Source: Portulaca oleracea (lineage: Eukaryota; Streptophyta; Magnoliopsida; Caryophyllales; Portulacaceae). Taken from it: a stretch of DNA of 64,000 bases. The stretch is from NCBI GenBank assembly GCA_029582165.1, contig CM055877.1, positions 28,726,241-28,790,240 of the forward strand, read 5' to 3'. A program made the translations under genes and the position numbers. The notes under the pieces were generated by a model. The model was not told the origin of the DNA, ran no database searches, and saw only the letters and a program-made list of their open reading frames with translations. Below are positions 12,806 to 23,811 of this stretch, in pieces; positions within the stretch are counted from its first letter, which is position 1, and every line of letters starts with the position of its first letter.

Positions 12806-13480
12806 CGGAATGGATAATCAATATTGTTCTGGTACCTTACCATAACAGACGCCTCAATGGGGGCTATGTTGGCACAAAAGGTTAAAGGACAGGAAAACGC
12901 CATTTATTATTTGAGCAAGAAATTATTAGAATATGAAAGCAGATACGACAATATAAAAAAAATGGCACCATCTTTAGAATGGGCCACCAAGAAAGCATAC
13001 TGTTTATGTGGTAGTTGAAAGCAATCCCATTAAGTTCATCATGGAACAACCCACTATCAACAATCGCATAGCTTGATGGGTGGTAATGCTTTCTGAATTC
13101 AGCCTCAAATATTTACCTCAAAAATAAATCAAAGGACGAGTCGTGTCAGATTTCCTTGCCGCACTACCATTACAGGAACCTCCAAGCACTAACTTGGAAT
13201 TCCCAAATGAGGATATTTTCTTCACCGATGAGGTAACATGGGAAATGTACTTTAATGGTGCATCTAACCAAATGGGGGTTGTGAGTAGGGGTCCTCTTAA
13301 TCTCACCAGAAGGGGCATATACTCTAATATCTGTCAAGTTAGATTTCAATGCCACCAATAATGCGGCTGAATACGAAGCATGCATCATTTTGCTACAAGC
13401 TGATTTATCCATAGGTGTAATTCAGAGATTCAAGCCTTATCATTAATCAAGCTAAGAATGTGTGAAAAGTAAGGAATGAA
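12806..13480 (+). pseudogene. Gypsy RNase H followed by a second (archaeal-type) RNase H, broken
   Basis: 12824-13018 reads as the RNase H domain attached to reverse transcriptase: YLTITDASMGAML, then AIYYLSKKLLEYESRYD and a degraded end. The conserved link HP..PTINNRIA and LKYLPQK is visible in broken frames at 13020-13130. From 13143 a second RNase H-like domain follows. It has VSDFLAALP, WEMYFNGASNQMG (usually W-x-LYFDGASN) and, in a shifted frame near 13330-13400, LDFNATNNAAEYEACI. The two tandem RNase H domains before integrase are characteristic of the Tat branch of Ty3/gypsy. Stops and frameshifts (13018, about 13280, after 13440) show it is dead. No RT catalytic palm is recognisable upstream. 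Confidence 0.75.
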
Positions 13481-13825
13481 TACCTCGCGGCATACCAACA
13501 GAAGCTCCTGGGATTTGCTGATCAATTCGAGCGTATTGAATTTCAGTACTTGTCACAAGACAATAATGAGTTGGTAGATGCTTTAGCCAAATTGACTTAA
13601 ATGATATCCATCCCGGCAGGAGTGTTCCAAATGCCCATATCAATTGAGCGACATCCAGAACCCACATATATCTGCACCACCGAAACATAGGACCCTGGCT
13701 CCGAAACATGGTTCAACGATATATGCAACTACCTATGTAAGGGATAATACCCGGCTGAAGTTGATGCTCATGGGAAAAGGGCAATAAGATCCATGGCATC
13801 ATAATACGCCATAATCCAAGATCGC

Positions 13826-14596
13826 TTGTATAAGAAATCTAGTATTGACATCAATTTACTGTGTTTGGATGCCAAAGGAGTAGAAGAGGTCATAACCGCT
13901 ATACACGGAGGAGAATGCGAGTCGCATATGAACGGACATATGTTGGCTAAGAAGATCCGGAGAGCTGGTTATTACTGGACCACCACGGAAGTTGATTGTC
14001 TGGCCTTCGTTTGACAATGTCATAAATGCCACGAATATGCAAACCTATAGCATCAACCTTCCTCATACTTATCCACCTTGATATCGCCATGGCCATTCTC
14101 GGTATGAGGAATAGACATCATTGGCAAGATAAATCCTACAAGTATAGGAGGCCATGAATACATATTGATTGCCAAAGGTTACTTCACCAAGTGGGTAGAG
14201 GCCGCCTCCTACTTCAAGATCACCTCTAAGCACGTGGCAAAATTCGTCCTTCGGAATATCATATGTCGAGACGGGGTGCCTCATGATATCATTAGTGATA
14301 ATGGAAGTCACTTTAGAAAAGAAGTAGAAACCTTGCTTGCCAAATATCGCATTCAACATCATCGGTCCTCTCCTTATCGAGCCCACGCCAACAGTGTAGT
14401 AGAAGCAGTAAACAAAACAGTAGCTGAGGTCATTAAGAAGATAGGCATCACATACAAGGATTGGCCGGATAAACTTCCCTTCGCATTATGGGGATATCTG
14501 ACATCCGTAGGAACTACTACCAATGCAAGTCCTTATTCGTTGGTTCATGGGATGGAAGTCGTCCTTCCGATTGAGTTGGTAATCCCTTCTTTATGA
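13826..14596 (+). pseudogene. Gypsy integrase (zinc-binding domain and DDE core), broken
   Basis: Inserts retrotransposon cDNA into host DNA. 13826-14014 is the H2C2 zinc-binding part: IHGGECESHMNGHMLAKKI, AGYYW, DC, then CHKCHEY in the next bases after a stop at 14012. The core runs from about 14080 in one frame with a stop: GIDIIGKINP holds the first Asp, SDNGSHFRKE the second, and NSVVEAVNKT the Glu, so all three catalytic acids are still present. It ends TNASPYSLVHGMEVVLPIE. It sits between the second RNase H and the C-terminal tail, in normal gypsy order. Confidence 0.8.
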
Positions 14597-14701
14597 ATAG
14601 TGGCCAAAAGCCAACTCCTAGAAGTAGAATGGGCATGAGCTAGATTTAAAGAGCTCACTTTAGTAGATGAGAGACAGCTAAGAGCACTACACAATTTAGA
14701 A

Positions 14702-14983
14702 GTGTATCAGAATAGGATATCCCGAGCCTTTAATAAAAAGGTCAAGGATCGTGAACTTCAAGAAGGCAATTTGGTGCTTAAGGAAACAAGGGAACCTGTG
14801 CAAGATCCAACGGGAAAATTTGCACCTAACTGGAAAGGACCTCACGTTATTAAGGACATTTTGCTAGAAGGAGCAGCTACGCTAATGACGACAGATGGAG
14901 AAGAAATGGTCCAACCTTCTAACCTTGATCAACTCAAGCGTTATTATGCTAATTTAACCAAACAAGTGGAAGACCAACTTTAA
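14702..14983 (+). pseudogene. C-terminal tail of gypsy integrase
   Basis: A 93-codon stretch beginning YQNRISRAFNKKVKDRELQ, then GNLVLKETREPVQDPTGKF, then APNWKGPHVIKDI and SNLDQLKRYYA. This is the GPY/F-like module that follows the integrase core in gypsy polyproteins. It is separated from the core by a stop near 14595 and a degraded linker. There is no chromodomain, which fits a Tat rather than a chromovirus element. Confidence 0.7.
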
Positions 14984-15787
14984 GATACTTGGTTAAAATT
15001 TAGGACGTCATACATTCACATTTGTGGATAGGACATAAGGAGTTCTTTATTCAAACAAAGACTTTTATTACATCTTTTAAAGGAAAAGTACAAGTACATT
15101 GCTTGCTACTATTGTAAGACTCAACTAACTAAATTCAGGTATTTTAATGGCCAATAGCTTCCATTTCTCCCATTTCTTAATCTTCCTTCACTTTCTTCGC
15201 ATCGCCTATTGTCTCTATCATAGCCTTGGTCTCTCTAGTCCTGCTTGGTCCTTCATCTTTGCCCTTAGGACGATATCATTTCTTGGTGGCACCTTTTGAT
15301 TCTCGAACGTCGGTTCTAGGACCAAGCCAATCCATCACTGAGGTTTTCGGTCCAAGTCGGTCTCTCACCGATGTCCTTGGACCCAATCGTTCTTTCTACG
15401 ACAAGGCGACTTTCTTCCCCAACACTTCCCCAGCCCGGTGCATCACCGTGGTCGTGATTAACCAACCTTGGTAATCGGCATCAGCTAGGTTGGAGACATG
15501 CACCTTTGTCGGGTCACGGATGGTTGGCCTCTTCTCCTAGTATTTCAGACATGAATCCACCAAGGTTCTACGAAGCTTAATCTGCTTGGGTGCTTCAAAC
15601 AGTTGTGTTGGAATTATCTGTCTCCACCCCATCTGACGCCGTACTCATTCGGAAAGTAGTACGTCATATGTGTCAGGCCAGTGATACACATGTACGCATG
15701 TCGTTGATCATAGGTAACATATTCGGGGATGTGCCACACTCAATCCACCATACAATTTCGTGTGGCTTCTTCAGCAAGGTGATCCAG
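14984..15787 (+). other. 3' non-coding part of the outer gypsy element
   Basis: No supported gene. Short ORFs (15226-15474, 15590-15814) have no recognisable domain. A small internal repeat uses the phrase GGACCAAG/GGTCCAAG..TCACTGAGG/TCACCGATG (15310-15385). The stretch ends at the insertion site of the gag-only element (TCCAG at 15783-15787). Confidence 0.5.
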
Positions 15788-16964
15788 TGGAGCGTTACCG
15801 TCGTGGTGGGATGAATGGAGCTTGATTTTTCGGAGGAAAGTCGAAGGAAAACCGAGCTTGGGTTCGGTAGGGTTTGCATATGACCTTGGCTAGGAGAGTC
15901 CACAACCTTGGCCTAACATTCCACCATGATTAATTAGGTTAAACCACTATTAATCACTAAAGAAATGACTTGAACACCACCAAATAAAGATAGGATAAAG
16001 TAAACAAGATTTTGGGAGTAGAGGCTAGAGAGAGCTCTCAAGCAAAGCATTCAATATCATTCAAATCTCCCAGAAAATGAGAGCCAACGAGTATATTTAC
16101 AAAATGGTCAAAGCCCGAAACACAGTTGTTTTGGCAGGCAAAATCGGCAGAAAAAGGGATCGGCTCGGGCGAGTAGGCAGTTGGCTCGGGCGAGCAGGCA
16201 GCTGGCTCGGGTGCGCCATGCTACTGGACGACAGCAGAAATCGGTGCAGGGGGAAGGTCGCGGGCGCCATCATGTAGGTCGCGGGCGCGACCATCTTGAC
16301 CAGACGGATGGCTCGGGTGAGCCATCGCTTGACTCGGGCGAGCCTTGCCTCTGGTCGGCAGTAGCAGCAACAATGGTAGTAGAGGGCAGAAGGAGGTCAC
16401 GGGTGCGAACCTAGGAGTCGCGGGTGCGACATCCATGGGCAGCAGGGTAGCTCGGGCGAGTCACGAGACGCCTCGGGCGAGTCGGTGTTCTGGGCAGCTT
16501 TTCCCTGCCGACTTCAAACGCGCATAACTTCTTCATCTGAACTTCATTTTAGACCCGTAAGATATCGATGGAAAGCTCTTGGTGTGTAATTTAAGATCCC
16601 CAAATTTGAGACCCATCAGAGTTAAATTGAAGGAGTTATGAACCAAAGCGTGAAGGCGCGTCCATTCCGACAACCTACGTTAACCCTTTTCCGCTTATTC
16701 TTTCCGAAGGACTCCGAACCCTTTTAAAGGCCCAAAGTAGGTCCCGATGAGGACCCGTACCTCTACTCCTATGGTCCGAGGTCCCATTTAAAGTGGATAT
16801 CACACCCGGGGATGACCCGAATACGCTTCCAAGGTCCCGGGTCCGCCTTAAAATGCACGCCGCGCCCGACCTTGAAGTCGTTTTCCTCTTGTTTTATGAA
16901 GGGGGTGCGGAAAGGCTTGGAGACCATTGATTTCGATACTCGGGCCCCATCCCAATACATTCCA
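15788..16964 (-). repeat. 3' LTR of the gag-only element
   Basis: 1177 bp, direct repeat of 18803-19880 with identical ends (TGGAGCG..TTCCA in plus orientation). About 100 bp longer than the other LTR because of indels in a GC-rich block (16150-16500). That block is built from short palindromes, CTCGGGCGAG and GTCGCGGGCGCGAC, unlike the AT-rich surroundings. Confidence 0.88.
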
Positions 16965-16979
16965 TACTCCCCATTTTGT
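16965..16979 (-). other. Polypurine tract of the gag-only element
   Basis: On the minus strand this reads ACAAAATGGGGAGTA directly before the 3' LTR start (TGGAATG). Position and purine run fit the plus-strand priming site. Confidence 0.65.
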
Positions 16980-17242
16980 AAAAGAGTTACCCTCAACTCT
17001 TGGGAGTAAAATTCGAGGCCCTCTCCACAACTTGGCACCCTAGAACTCCAAACATCCCGATTGCCGTGAACAATCATACGAGGCACCCAACAAGCTTCGA
17101 AACCCACTATATATCCATTATCCAAATAAAAGAACGTGGTTGGAGGCTTGTTGTGTGGAGATAAGGGATTAAGGGAAGGAACGAGAATATTTTGTTGAGT
17201 TTGGGAACACTCTTCCTCACTAGGCTCGCTGCAAGGTAAAGA

Positions 17243-17872
17243 CTAAGCAAGAGATCGCTTGTCCTCACCAAGAGCACACTCAACCCGTGTTTCGCTCGAA
17301 AAGAGAAGGTTCCTATACTCTCTTCCCACCCCAGGTTTGATCTGATGTGGGGTTAAGGGATTCAAGAGATCAAATTCAAAAGAACGATCTTCATTTGACA
17401 AACACTCCCACAAGCTTTGCATACCACATTTCCAATAGCACCCAATCAAAAACACATTCTCGAATAACCAATGATGCCCAAATATCATGTATGACATATT
17501 CAAATAGTTCACATCACTACAACCAATATGCAAGAAATATTGATCGATGGACGACACAAATGAAGAGCTCAAAAACATTGGTTGAACAAGAATCAAGGTA
17601 TCATCAAACCCAAACTTGTCACTAGACACCAAAGGAACACCAAGATTCTTAGCAATCCACTTCAAGCATAGAGAATCATCAAACTTCGACAATGATGAGA
17701 GGAAGGGCAAGATCGATGTTTTCAACCTCCTCGTGGGATGGAGTTTCAACAATAACTTCAGAAGCCTCATAAGGTTCAATGGAAGCTCCCTCGTTGGCCA
17801 TAAGATCGACCTTTGCTTGCTTAATTCTTCTTTGCCCATCAAGTGATGAAACGGGTTCATGGTTAACCTCAC
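17243..17872 (-). CDS. Second ORF of the gag-only element, unrecognised
   Basis: A 209-codon ORF downstream of, and in a different frame from, the gag remnant. I do not recognise a domain. It has hydrophobic stretches rich in F, L and S (FLSSSFVSSIDQYFLHIGC) and a C-terminal part FDLLNPLTPHQIKPGVGREY ending ALGEDKRSLA. There is no protease DSG/DTG or RT motif. It may be an out-of-frame gag 3' region or an element-specific protein. Coding status is uncertain. Confidence 0.3.
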   Translation of the reverse strand: MRLTMNPFHHLMGKEELSKQRSILWPTRELPLNLMRLLKLLLKLHPTRRLKTSILPFLSSLSKFDDSLCLKWIAKNLGVPLVSSDKFGFDDTLILVQPMFLSSSFVSSIDQYFLHIGCSDVNYLNMSYMIFGHHWLFENVFLIGCYWKCGMQSLWECLSNEDRSFEFDLLNPLTPHQIKPGVGREYRNLLFSSETRVECALGEDKRSLA

Positions 17873-18431
17873 ACTTGCAAGTGTTAGGCAAGAATCACCG
17901 ATCCATCAATCGCTTTAGCCTCGTCCATGAAACGATTTCCGATCGACCCTCCACAGTCCTTTGCATTCTGACGGTCGCAAACCAAAGAGATGCGGAACTA
18001 GTGAGTTTCGAATTCGCAATTTTGAAGGCCCATTTATCACTATACTGCTTAGTTGCAATGATTCTCTCCAAGGCTTGGACCCATTCACGATAATCATTGG
18101 TGCCGGTATAGCCATTGAATTCTGGGAGTTTGGCCTCGATATCAAGGAATTCATCTCGTGGGGGCTTCTCAACCGTTTCCCTTCGACGATGGCGTCGAAA
18201 CGAGCCTCTAGCATCGTCACTCGACTCAAAGTTGGGAGAAGGACGGATAAGGCTTGGTGCACGCCTCCAACGTTCATCTCGGGGTGAACCTAGACGCTCT
18301 TGGGTGAGGTTGTCCAATCGCGCCATAATGGCATTAACGTTGTGATCAATGGTGGAGAACCGTTCGTCATGGGTGGCGAGTCGGCTCTCGATAGCTTGAG
18401 CTACCCCGGTGGCTCGATTCCTCTCATTCAT
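17679..18431 (-). pseudogene. Gag of the gag-only retrotransposon, one internal stop
   Basis: Structural capsid-like protein. The Met at 18431 follows the primer site by 350 nt. The N-terminal half is charged (SRLATHDERFSTIDHNVNAI, then Arg/Ser-rich). The capsid (Retrotrans_gag) core starts near residue 97: AKLPEFNGYTGTNDYREWVQ, ALERIIATKQYSDKWAFKIA, ASLWFATVR and SWTRLKRLMDR. A TGA at 17895-17897 interrupts just where the family reads RFLP. The same frame then runs on with FLPNTCKCEVNHEPVSSLDG to about 17679, giving about 250 codons in all. The usual Gag C-terminus with CCHC knuckle is not visible. The match is to Ty3/gypsy Gag, not copia. Confidence 0.78.
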
Positions 18432-18788
18432 GGCGAGCTCCGTCGGCCATACTGGGAAAAAAGGTGAGGGATGGTTAGTGTTTGGGGTATTTTATGGAGT
18501 TTGAAGGTTCTTTTGTAGTTGGCAAGTGTTTGGCTAAGGGTTCTTTGTGATTTTTTCACTCAGACATTTCATCGAACACCTTGCGTACACTATTTTCCAA
18601 CTTCTTTCCAATGCACCAAATGGCTACAACTTCAACAAATACAACCACAATACAATGTTTTCCAACAAACTATGATAGCATCGGGGTTGGGGGTAACCAA
18701 TAATAACATAAAATCCACAAAAATCAACACTAGAGAACACACTAACAAGAACAATGAAAAAAAACTCAAGCTAGATGAAAAATCTTAA

Positions 18789-18800
18789 GCTCTGGTACCA
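18789..18800 (-). other. Primer-binding site of the gag-only element
   Basis: TGGTACCAGAGC on the minus strand, two bases from the 5' LTR end. It is complementary to the 3' end of initiator-Met tRNA except for one C-for-T change. Confidence 0.75.
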
Positions 18801-18802
18801 AA

Positions 18803-19880
18803 TGGAGCGTTACGGTTGTGGTGGAATGAATGGAGCTTGAGTTTTCGGAGGAAAGTCGAAGGAAAACCGAGCTTGAGTTCGGTAGGGTTTGCATATGACC
18901 TTGGCTAGGAGAGTCCACAACCTTGGCCTAACACCCCACCATGATTATCTAAGGTAATCCACTAAATAATCACTAAAGGAATGACTTGAGCACCATCAAA
19001 TCACTTGGATAAAGTAACAAGATTTTTGAGAGAAAACTAAGGGAGAACCCTTACAAATGCACTACAATACTAGCATATATTCAAATGTCAAAAGCCCGAA
19101 ACACAGTCGTTTTGGCAGGCAAAATCGGCAGAAAAAGGGACCAGCTCGGGCGAGCCGGCAGCTGACTCGGGCGCGCCATGCTACTGGACGACAACAGAAA
19201 TCGGTGTAGGGGGGAAGGTCGCGGGCGCGACCATCTAGACCACACAGATGGCTCGGGCGAGCCATCGCTTGACTCGGGCGAGCCTTGCCTCTGGTTGGCA
19301 GCAGCATCAGCGGTAGTAGAGGGCAGAAGGAGGTCGCGGGCGCGAACCTAGGAGTCACGGGTGCGACATCCCTGGGAAACAGGGTGGCTCGGGCGAGTCG
19401 GTGTTCTGGGTAGCTTTTCCCTGCCGACTTCAAACGCGCATAACTTCTTCATCCGGACTCCGTTTTAGGCCCGTAAGATATAGATGGAAAGCTCTCGGTG
19501 TGTAATTTAAGCTCCCAAAATTTGAGACCCATCTAAGTTAAATTGAAGGAGTTATGAACCAAAGCGTGAAGGCGCGTCCATTCCGACAACCTACGTTAAC
19601 CCTTTTCCGCTTATTCTCTCCGAAGGACTCCGAACCCTTTTAAAGGCCCAAAGTAGGTCCCGATGAGGACCCGTACCTCTACTTCTATGGTCCGAGGTCC
19701 CATTTAAAGTGGATATCACACCCGGGGATGACCCGAATACGCTTCCAAGGTCCCGGGTCCGCCTTAAAATGCACGCCGCGCCCGACCTTGAAGGCGTTTT
19801 CCTCTTGTTTTATGAAGGGGGTGCGGAAAGGCTTGGAGACCATTGATTTCGATGCTCGAGTCCCATCCCGATACGTTCCA
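18803..19880 (-). repeat. 5' LTR of the gag-only element
   Basis: 1078 bp, paired with 15788-16964. It holds the same GC-rich palindromic block (19140-19400) in fewer units. In plus orientation it starts TGGAGCGTTACGG and ends ACGTTCCA. Confidence 0.88.
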
Positions 19881-20866
19881 TCCAATCAACAATGGACCAA
19901 AGGTTGGTATATTTCCATTTCAGCTGACAATAATTAGCCAACACAAACGATGTACGAGGTTCCTCAACAAGCCCCAAGTGCTCCATCAACCAAATCTGCC
20001 AAAACAGTTAGCAAGGGTTATAGATTGCAAATGATTTCCACAATCTGCCCACACTAACCGAAAAGTAAAAATAATATGAAAATTGGCAAGGCCAAGTAGC
20101 CTTGGCAATCAGAAAAGGGGCCCTCCCAGCATTGATTACCCACTCCTAGTCATTGGACAACACTATAGGTCGCTTGGCCTTGCTGTTCTAATAGGTTCCC
20201 CTTACCCCCACTTTGTGCTAGATGAACGTATGTGCAAAAATGAGGAGTTACCTGCGACAATAGAGGACTCCCTCGATATTCGTGTGCGGGATTTTCTGTT
20301 CTAATAGGTAGCATTCGCCTTTCGATCGTCGATAAAGGAGCACCGCCATCGTTCATCATCAGAAAAAGGGAAATAACTCCTCAGGCTACATTGATCATCG
20401 TCCTATTCGGACTCGATCAAAGTGGCGACTCTTTGTATACACCGAATTTTGTACCGGGAAAGTGCGTCGAAAACCAAGAACACAGAGAAAACAGAATGGA
20501 TCAAAGACCACCAGATTTTTAATTACCAGGCCCGCAAAGGTGGCCTAAGGCGCAAGCAAGCTCAGAGCAAGCTGCCAAGGCCACTTGGCCTTCGCTAACC
20601 CACAGGCCTACATAGCAGGCCCAAACGTAAAATAGGCCCAGAATTAGCTGTGAAGGCCTTTTGGCCTTCGCTGATCTAAAGGATGGCCCATACGCGCTGC
20701 CACGTCACCGATCCGTGTGTAGGATCTTCTATAGGCCGCTTGGCCTATGCTGGTGCCACATCATCTTCGTGCCTCTGCCTCAGTTAAAGGATCCTGCGAC
20801 TTTAGCTTGGCGCCATCGACTCATGTAGAGTCAAAGGCCAAGCGGCCTTGAGGAGGGGGGGGGTTA
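19881..20866 (+). other. Continuation of the outer gypsy 3' region with recurring palindromes
   Basis: No gene. Repeated short palindromes of the type AGGCC-NNNN-GGCCT lie within it (see repeat at 20086-21670). The G-run GAGGAGGGGGGGGGT at 20850-20864 directly precedes TATGGGCATG and could be the polypurine tract of the outer element, putting a 3' LTR start at 20867. Confidence 0.45.
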
Positions 20867-21670
20867 TGGGCATGAAATAAGGATCATATATGCCCCCTTC
20901 CTTTCATTCGGATACCACCCTTAGCCACTTATTAATAACCCCCATTCCATCATCGAGATCATCAACAACTCCTCTCAAAACCTCTCTCAAGAATTCCCCT
21001 CTCATCCCTCACTATTCTCACATAAAAGCCTCGAGATTATCGCGGCATCGATACCGAAAGAAAATTCGACATATCGACTTCGGTTTTCCCTCATCCTCAC
21101 ACTACTTGCATGCTTTGTGTTTAAGCAAGGTTAGGTCGTTCATTTATTAGTTTTGTAACCATGTAATCATATCGTGATCATTCTTGTACATTATTTTGTA
21201 AATAAACATGATACTTGCATGACACAAATATAACATCGTGAAACCTTTTAAAATTCTCCCCCTCTTTTTCATTTCAATTTCAGTTCTAGTAGAATATGTT
21301 TTCAAAACAGGCGAGTATGAGAATTCTTTAACCCTTGAACTTGTAACCTTACCCCCGGGCTCAGAATTTGGGTTTGTAGGCCAGAGTTTTATATCGTTTT
21401 TTCTCGATTCGTTGATTTCCTTGAATCAATTGGTGGCTCCTTTTCTATCCTAGCTTGCATAACTCACCTTTTGTGACTCTCGTTTCCGTTTACAAGATGA
21501 GTCGACATCTCTCCCGGGACCAATACTAAAGAGCCAACCGAGGAGGAAAGGGAGTAGAAATTAGGCAAGGCCAAGCGACCTTGCCCCATTTCTATCCCCT
21601 TTTCCCCCAGGCTGGGGTCTAGTGGGCCACTGGCCTGGCCCATACATAGGCCGCTTGGCCTATGGGCCAG
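20086..21670. repeat. Family of ~14-bp palindromes AGGCC-NNNN-GGCCT
   Basis: At least eight sites: near 20089 (AAGGCCAAGTAGCCTTGG), 20167 (AGGTCGCTTGGCCT), 20579 (AGGCCACTTGGCCT), 20656 (AGGCCTTTTGGCCT), 20733 (AGGCCGCTTGGCCT), 20836 (AGGCCAAGCGGCCT), 21567 (AGGCCAAGCGACCT) and 21649 (AGGCCGCTTGGCCT). Flanking bases often extend the palindrome. The core loop is RCTT or its complement AAGY. Confidence 0.7.
20867..21430 (+). repeat. Possible LTR of the outer gypsy element
   Basis: Starts TGGGCATGAAATAAGG after a purine tract, contains AATAAACATG near 21200 and ends near TTCCTTGAATCA before TTGGTGGCTCC. No second copy occurs in the window, so the call rests on context only. Confidence 0.3.
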
Positions 21671-23811
21671 TTTAGTGACCCCGATTTCCCCTTGTGGCCA
21701 TAGTAAGGGTACGAGATCAATGTGATTTGGCATCTTCAAACCGAAATGTTTGTCCTTAAGTGAGTTTACATGTTTAGGATATATAAAGAATCGAAAGAAA
21801 TTTTGTTAAAAGCAAATGCATCTTTATTTAAGGATTAAGCAACCTTAGTCGACTTCCAATCACAACCAAGTAGCGCAATGGGACAAGGAATCCACCTTTT
21901 TTCGGGGTCCTACACATCCTTGCCTCGTTAAGAGAAACTCTAGTTTAGGATTAGTAAGTGAAATCGAGAAATTTTTCAATGTGTTCCATACGACTTTGTG
22001 AATGCTTTGACGTGTTGTGTAATTATCAATGTTACAAATATATAAATAAATAAATTAAACATAAACATACAACATTCTTAATTCTAATCACCATTTTAGT
22101 TCAATTCAACATTCCAACAACATAAACATTTCAAGCTACAACTACTCTGCTACTCAATATTTCAACTCAAACAACAAATTCCAATTTCTAATTCATGCCT
22201 AATTCCTACATTAACTCAAATTCCCTAAAAAAAAATAGTTAACATCTCCAAATTAAAAACTCAAAGACTCAAATTCATCACTGAATTGCTCGCTTTGACA
22301 TTTTAATATCGACAACCGAAGATAAATGAACTTTTCAAACCCTATCCTAAACCCTAGATTAATAAAAATTTCTCCAAATTAAAAACTCAAATACTCAAAT
22401 TCATCACTAAATTGTCAGCCTGAACAGTTAAATATCAATACCCTAATACACTTGAATCAAGCCCCTTGATAGGAAATTATTTGATCCTCCCACCTGTATA
22501 AATAGCGAGGTGATTTCCATTTATCCTCTCTACCATATATCTTCTTCTCCAAGTATTCTAGAAATCTTCGACACACCTCTTGATGTATAGACTACAACAA
22601 TATTATTGAGAATTCATTTGAGAGATCTTGTACTCTTATTTCCAAGTAACTTAAATTTTACATTTGACTCTTTTCATAATCTACTGAATAAATCTTAAGG
22701 GGAACATATATTGACTCTCAACTCCTAACCACTCTAAGATCGACTTAATCACAATCCATGTGTGTGATTGTGTGTGTGTGTTTTAACACCCTATTTTCCC
22801 AACACAAACTCCGCATAAGCTAGCTCTAGCATAATGATTTGGAAAGCCAAAATTTTGATTGAGCAACTCATAACTTTGTTAAAATAGAACCTAAGATGAC
22901 ATGGATACTTATTTTACATTGTCCCAAATGTTTGAGTCACTATGAAATAGTACCAAAACAAAGCAAATGGAATCAGAATCTCCACCAATTTTGTCTAAGC
23001 TAGCTTCTCAGACTTGACGACCTACCTTAGAATCTTCAAGTCTTCAAAAGACAGAAAAGACAAATGGTGACAACTACCATCAATTTATATTGGTTAAGTT
23101 GTTGAATTTAGTAATAATTGTCTAATTGAATAAACACTTGACATAAACCCTAAATCAATCTCCACCATTCCAAGATTGATTCTACGACTCCTTGTACTCC
23201 CTCCTTATTTTAGCTATCATCAATTAACATTTTCACGTTTTTCCTTATTTTGTTTTCCAATAATTTCTTAGATAATATTTACAAAAAGTTATGAAATATA
23301 ATATTTTAATAATAATTTTTGTTATGTGTCTAGTGAGGGTAGTCCATGTGACAGATTATTTTATATGATTACAAATTAATGGTCATTTTTTATATTTTGA
23401 TACAAAAACTGAAATTACAGGTAAAATACTGAAGGGAAAATACTTTTCAAAAGATTGTGTGTTATACAGGCTACAGTTCAGCACAACGCCAGTGTTTTTC
23501 ATTCGGTGTCTATTTGTACTTGAATTAATCAGAAATTTTTTTCCTTTTCTATTTTTTATAGTTAATGGGCAACAGCCCTAAGCACGCAACACAAAGCTTC
23601 GGCTTAGCGCCAAAAAAACAATTGGGTCTAGGTAAATTAGAGTCGGTCAAATTTGGTCGATATTAAAATTCAGATGAGAAATTGTCATTGATATCCGAAC
23701 TCATTTTATTTGTGGGTTGGACTGAGTTGGATAATTCAAGCAGAACTAAATTCGGTCAAAATCGAGTTCAGACAAAAAAAAAAGTGAAATATTGTATACA
23801 AATATTCAGCC
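21471..23811. other. Intergenic stretch, no supported gene
   Basis: AT-rich text. A direct duplication of about 123 bp (TCTCCAAATTAAAAACTCAAA at 22244 and 22368 with downstream CAAATTCATCACT) is visible. TATAAATAG at 22497-22505 followed by CT-rich text resembles an LTR or gene promoter, but no coding region follows. A Stowaway-like start (TACTCCCTCCTTATTTTAGC) lies at 23195. GTGTGATTGTGTGTGTGTG at 22761-22780 is a short GT microsatellite. Confidence 0.5.

Larger units (their letters stand above)
15788..19880 (-). mobile_element. Complete gag-only LTR retrotransposon (TR-GAG type), minus strand
   Basis: Two direct LTRs (15788-16964 and 18803-19880) bracket a 1.84-kb interior. LTR ends are TG..CA. 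The primer site TGGTACCAGAGC (minus strand, 18789-18800) lies next to the 5' LTR and differs by one base from the initiator-Met tRNA site TGGTATCAGAGC. A purine tract (minus strand, 16965-16979, AAAATGGGGAG) abuts the 3' LTR. Flanks are TCCAG (15783-15787) and TCCAA (19881-19885), 4 of 5 matching. The interior encodes a Gag but no protease, RT, RNase H or integrase. It must rely on enzymes from another element, and it sits inside the Tat-type element. Confidence 0.88.
11130..21430 (+). mobile_element. Decayed Ty3/gypsy retrotransposon, Tat-type lineage (outer element)
   Basis: Recognisable pol remnants (12806-14983, plus strand) carry RNase H, a second RNase H-like domain, integrase and a C-terminal tail in the Tat-lineage order. 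The 3' non-coding part is interrupted by the gag-only element at 15788-19880 and resumes at 19881. Upstream, 11130-12800 has gypsy UTR/LTR-like GC-richer text but no recognisable gag, protease or RT palm. Both outer boundaries are uncertain: TGTAACGACC at 11131 could be an LTR start, and a purine tract at 20851-20863 may precede a 3' LTR. Confidence 0.6.

Noticed and set aside
16769..17125. Minus-strand ORFs across the LTR/interior junction
   Set aside because: They span the LTR end and purine tract and recur in the other LTR; no domain.
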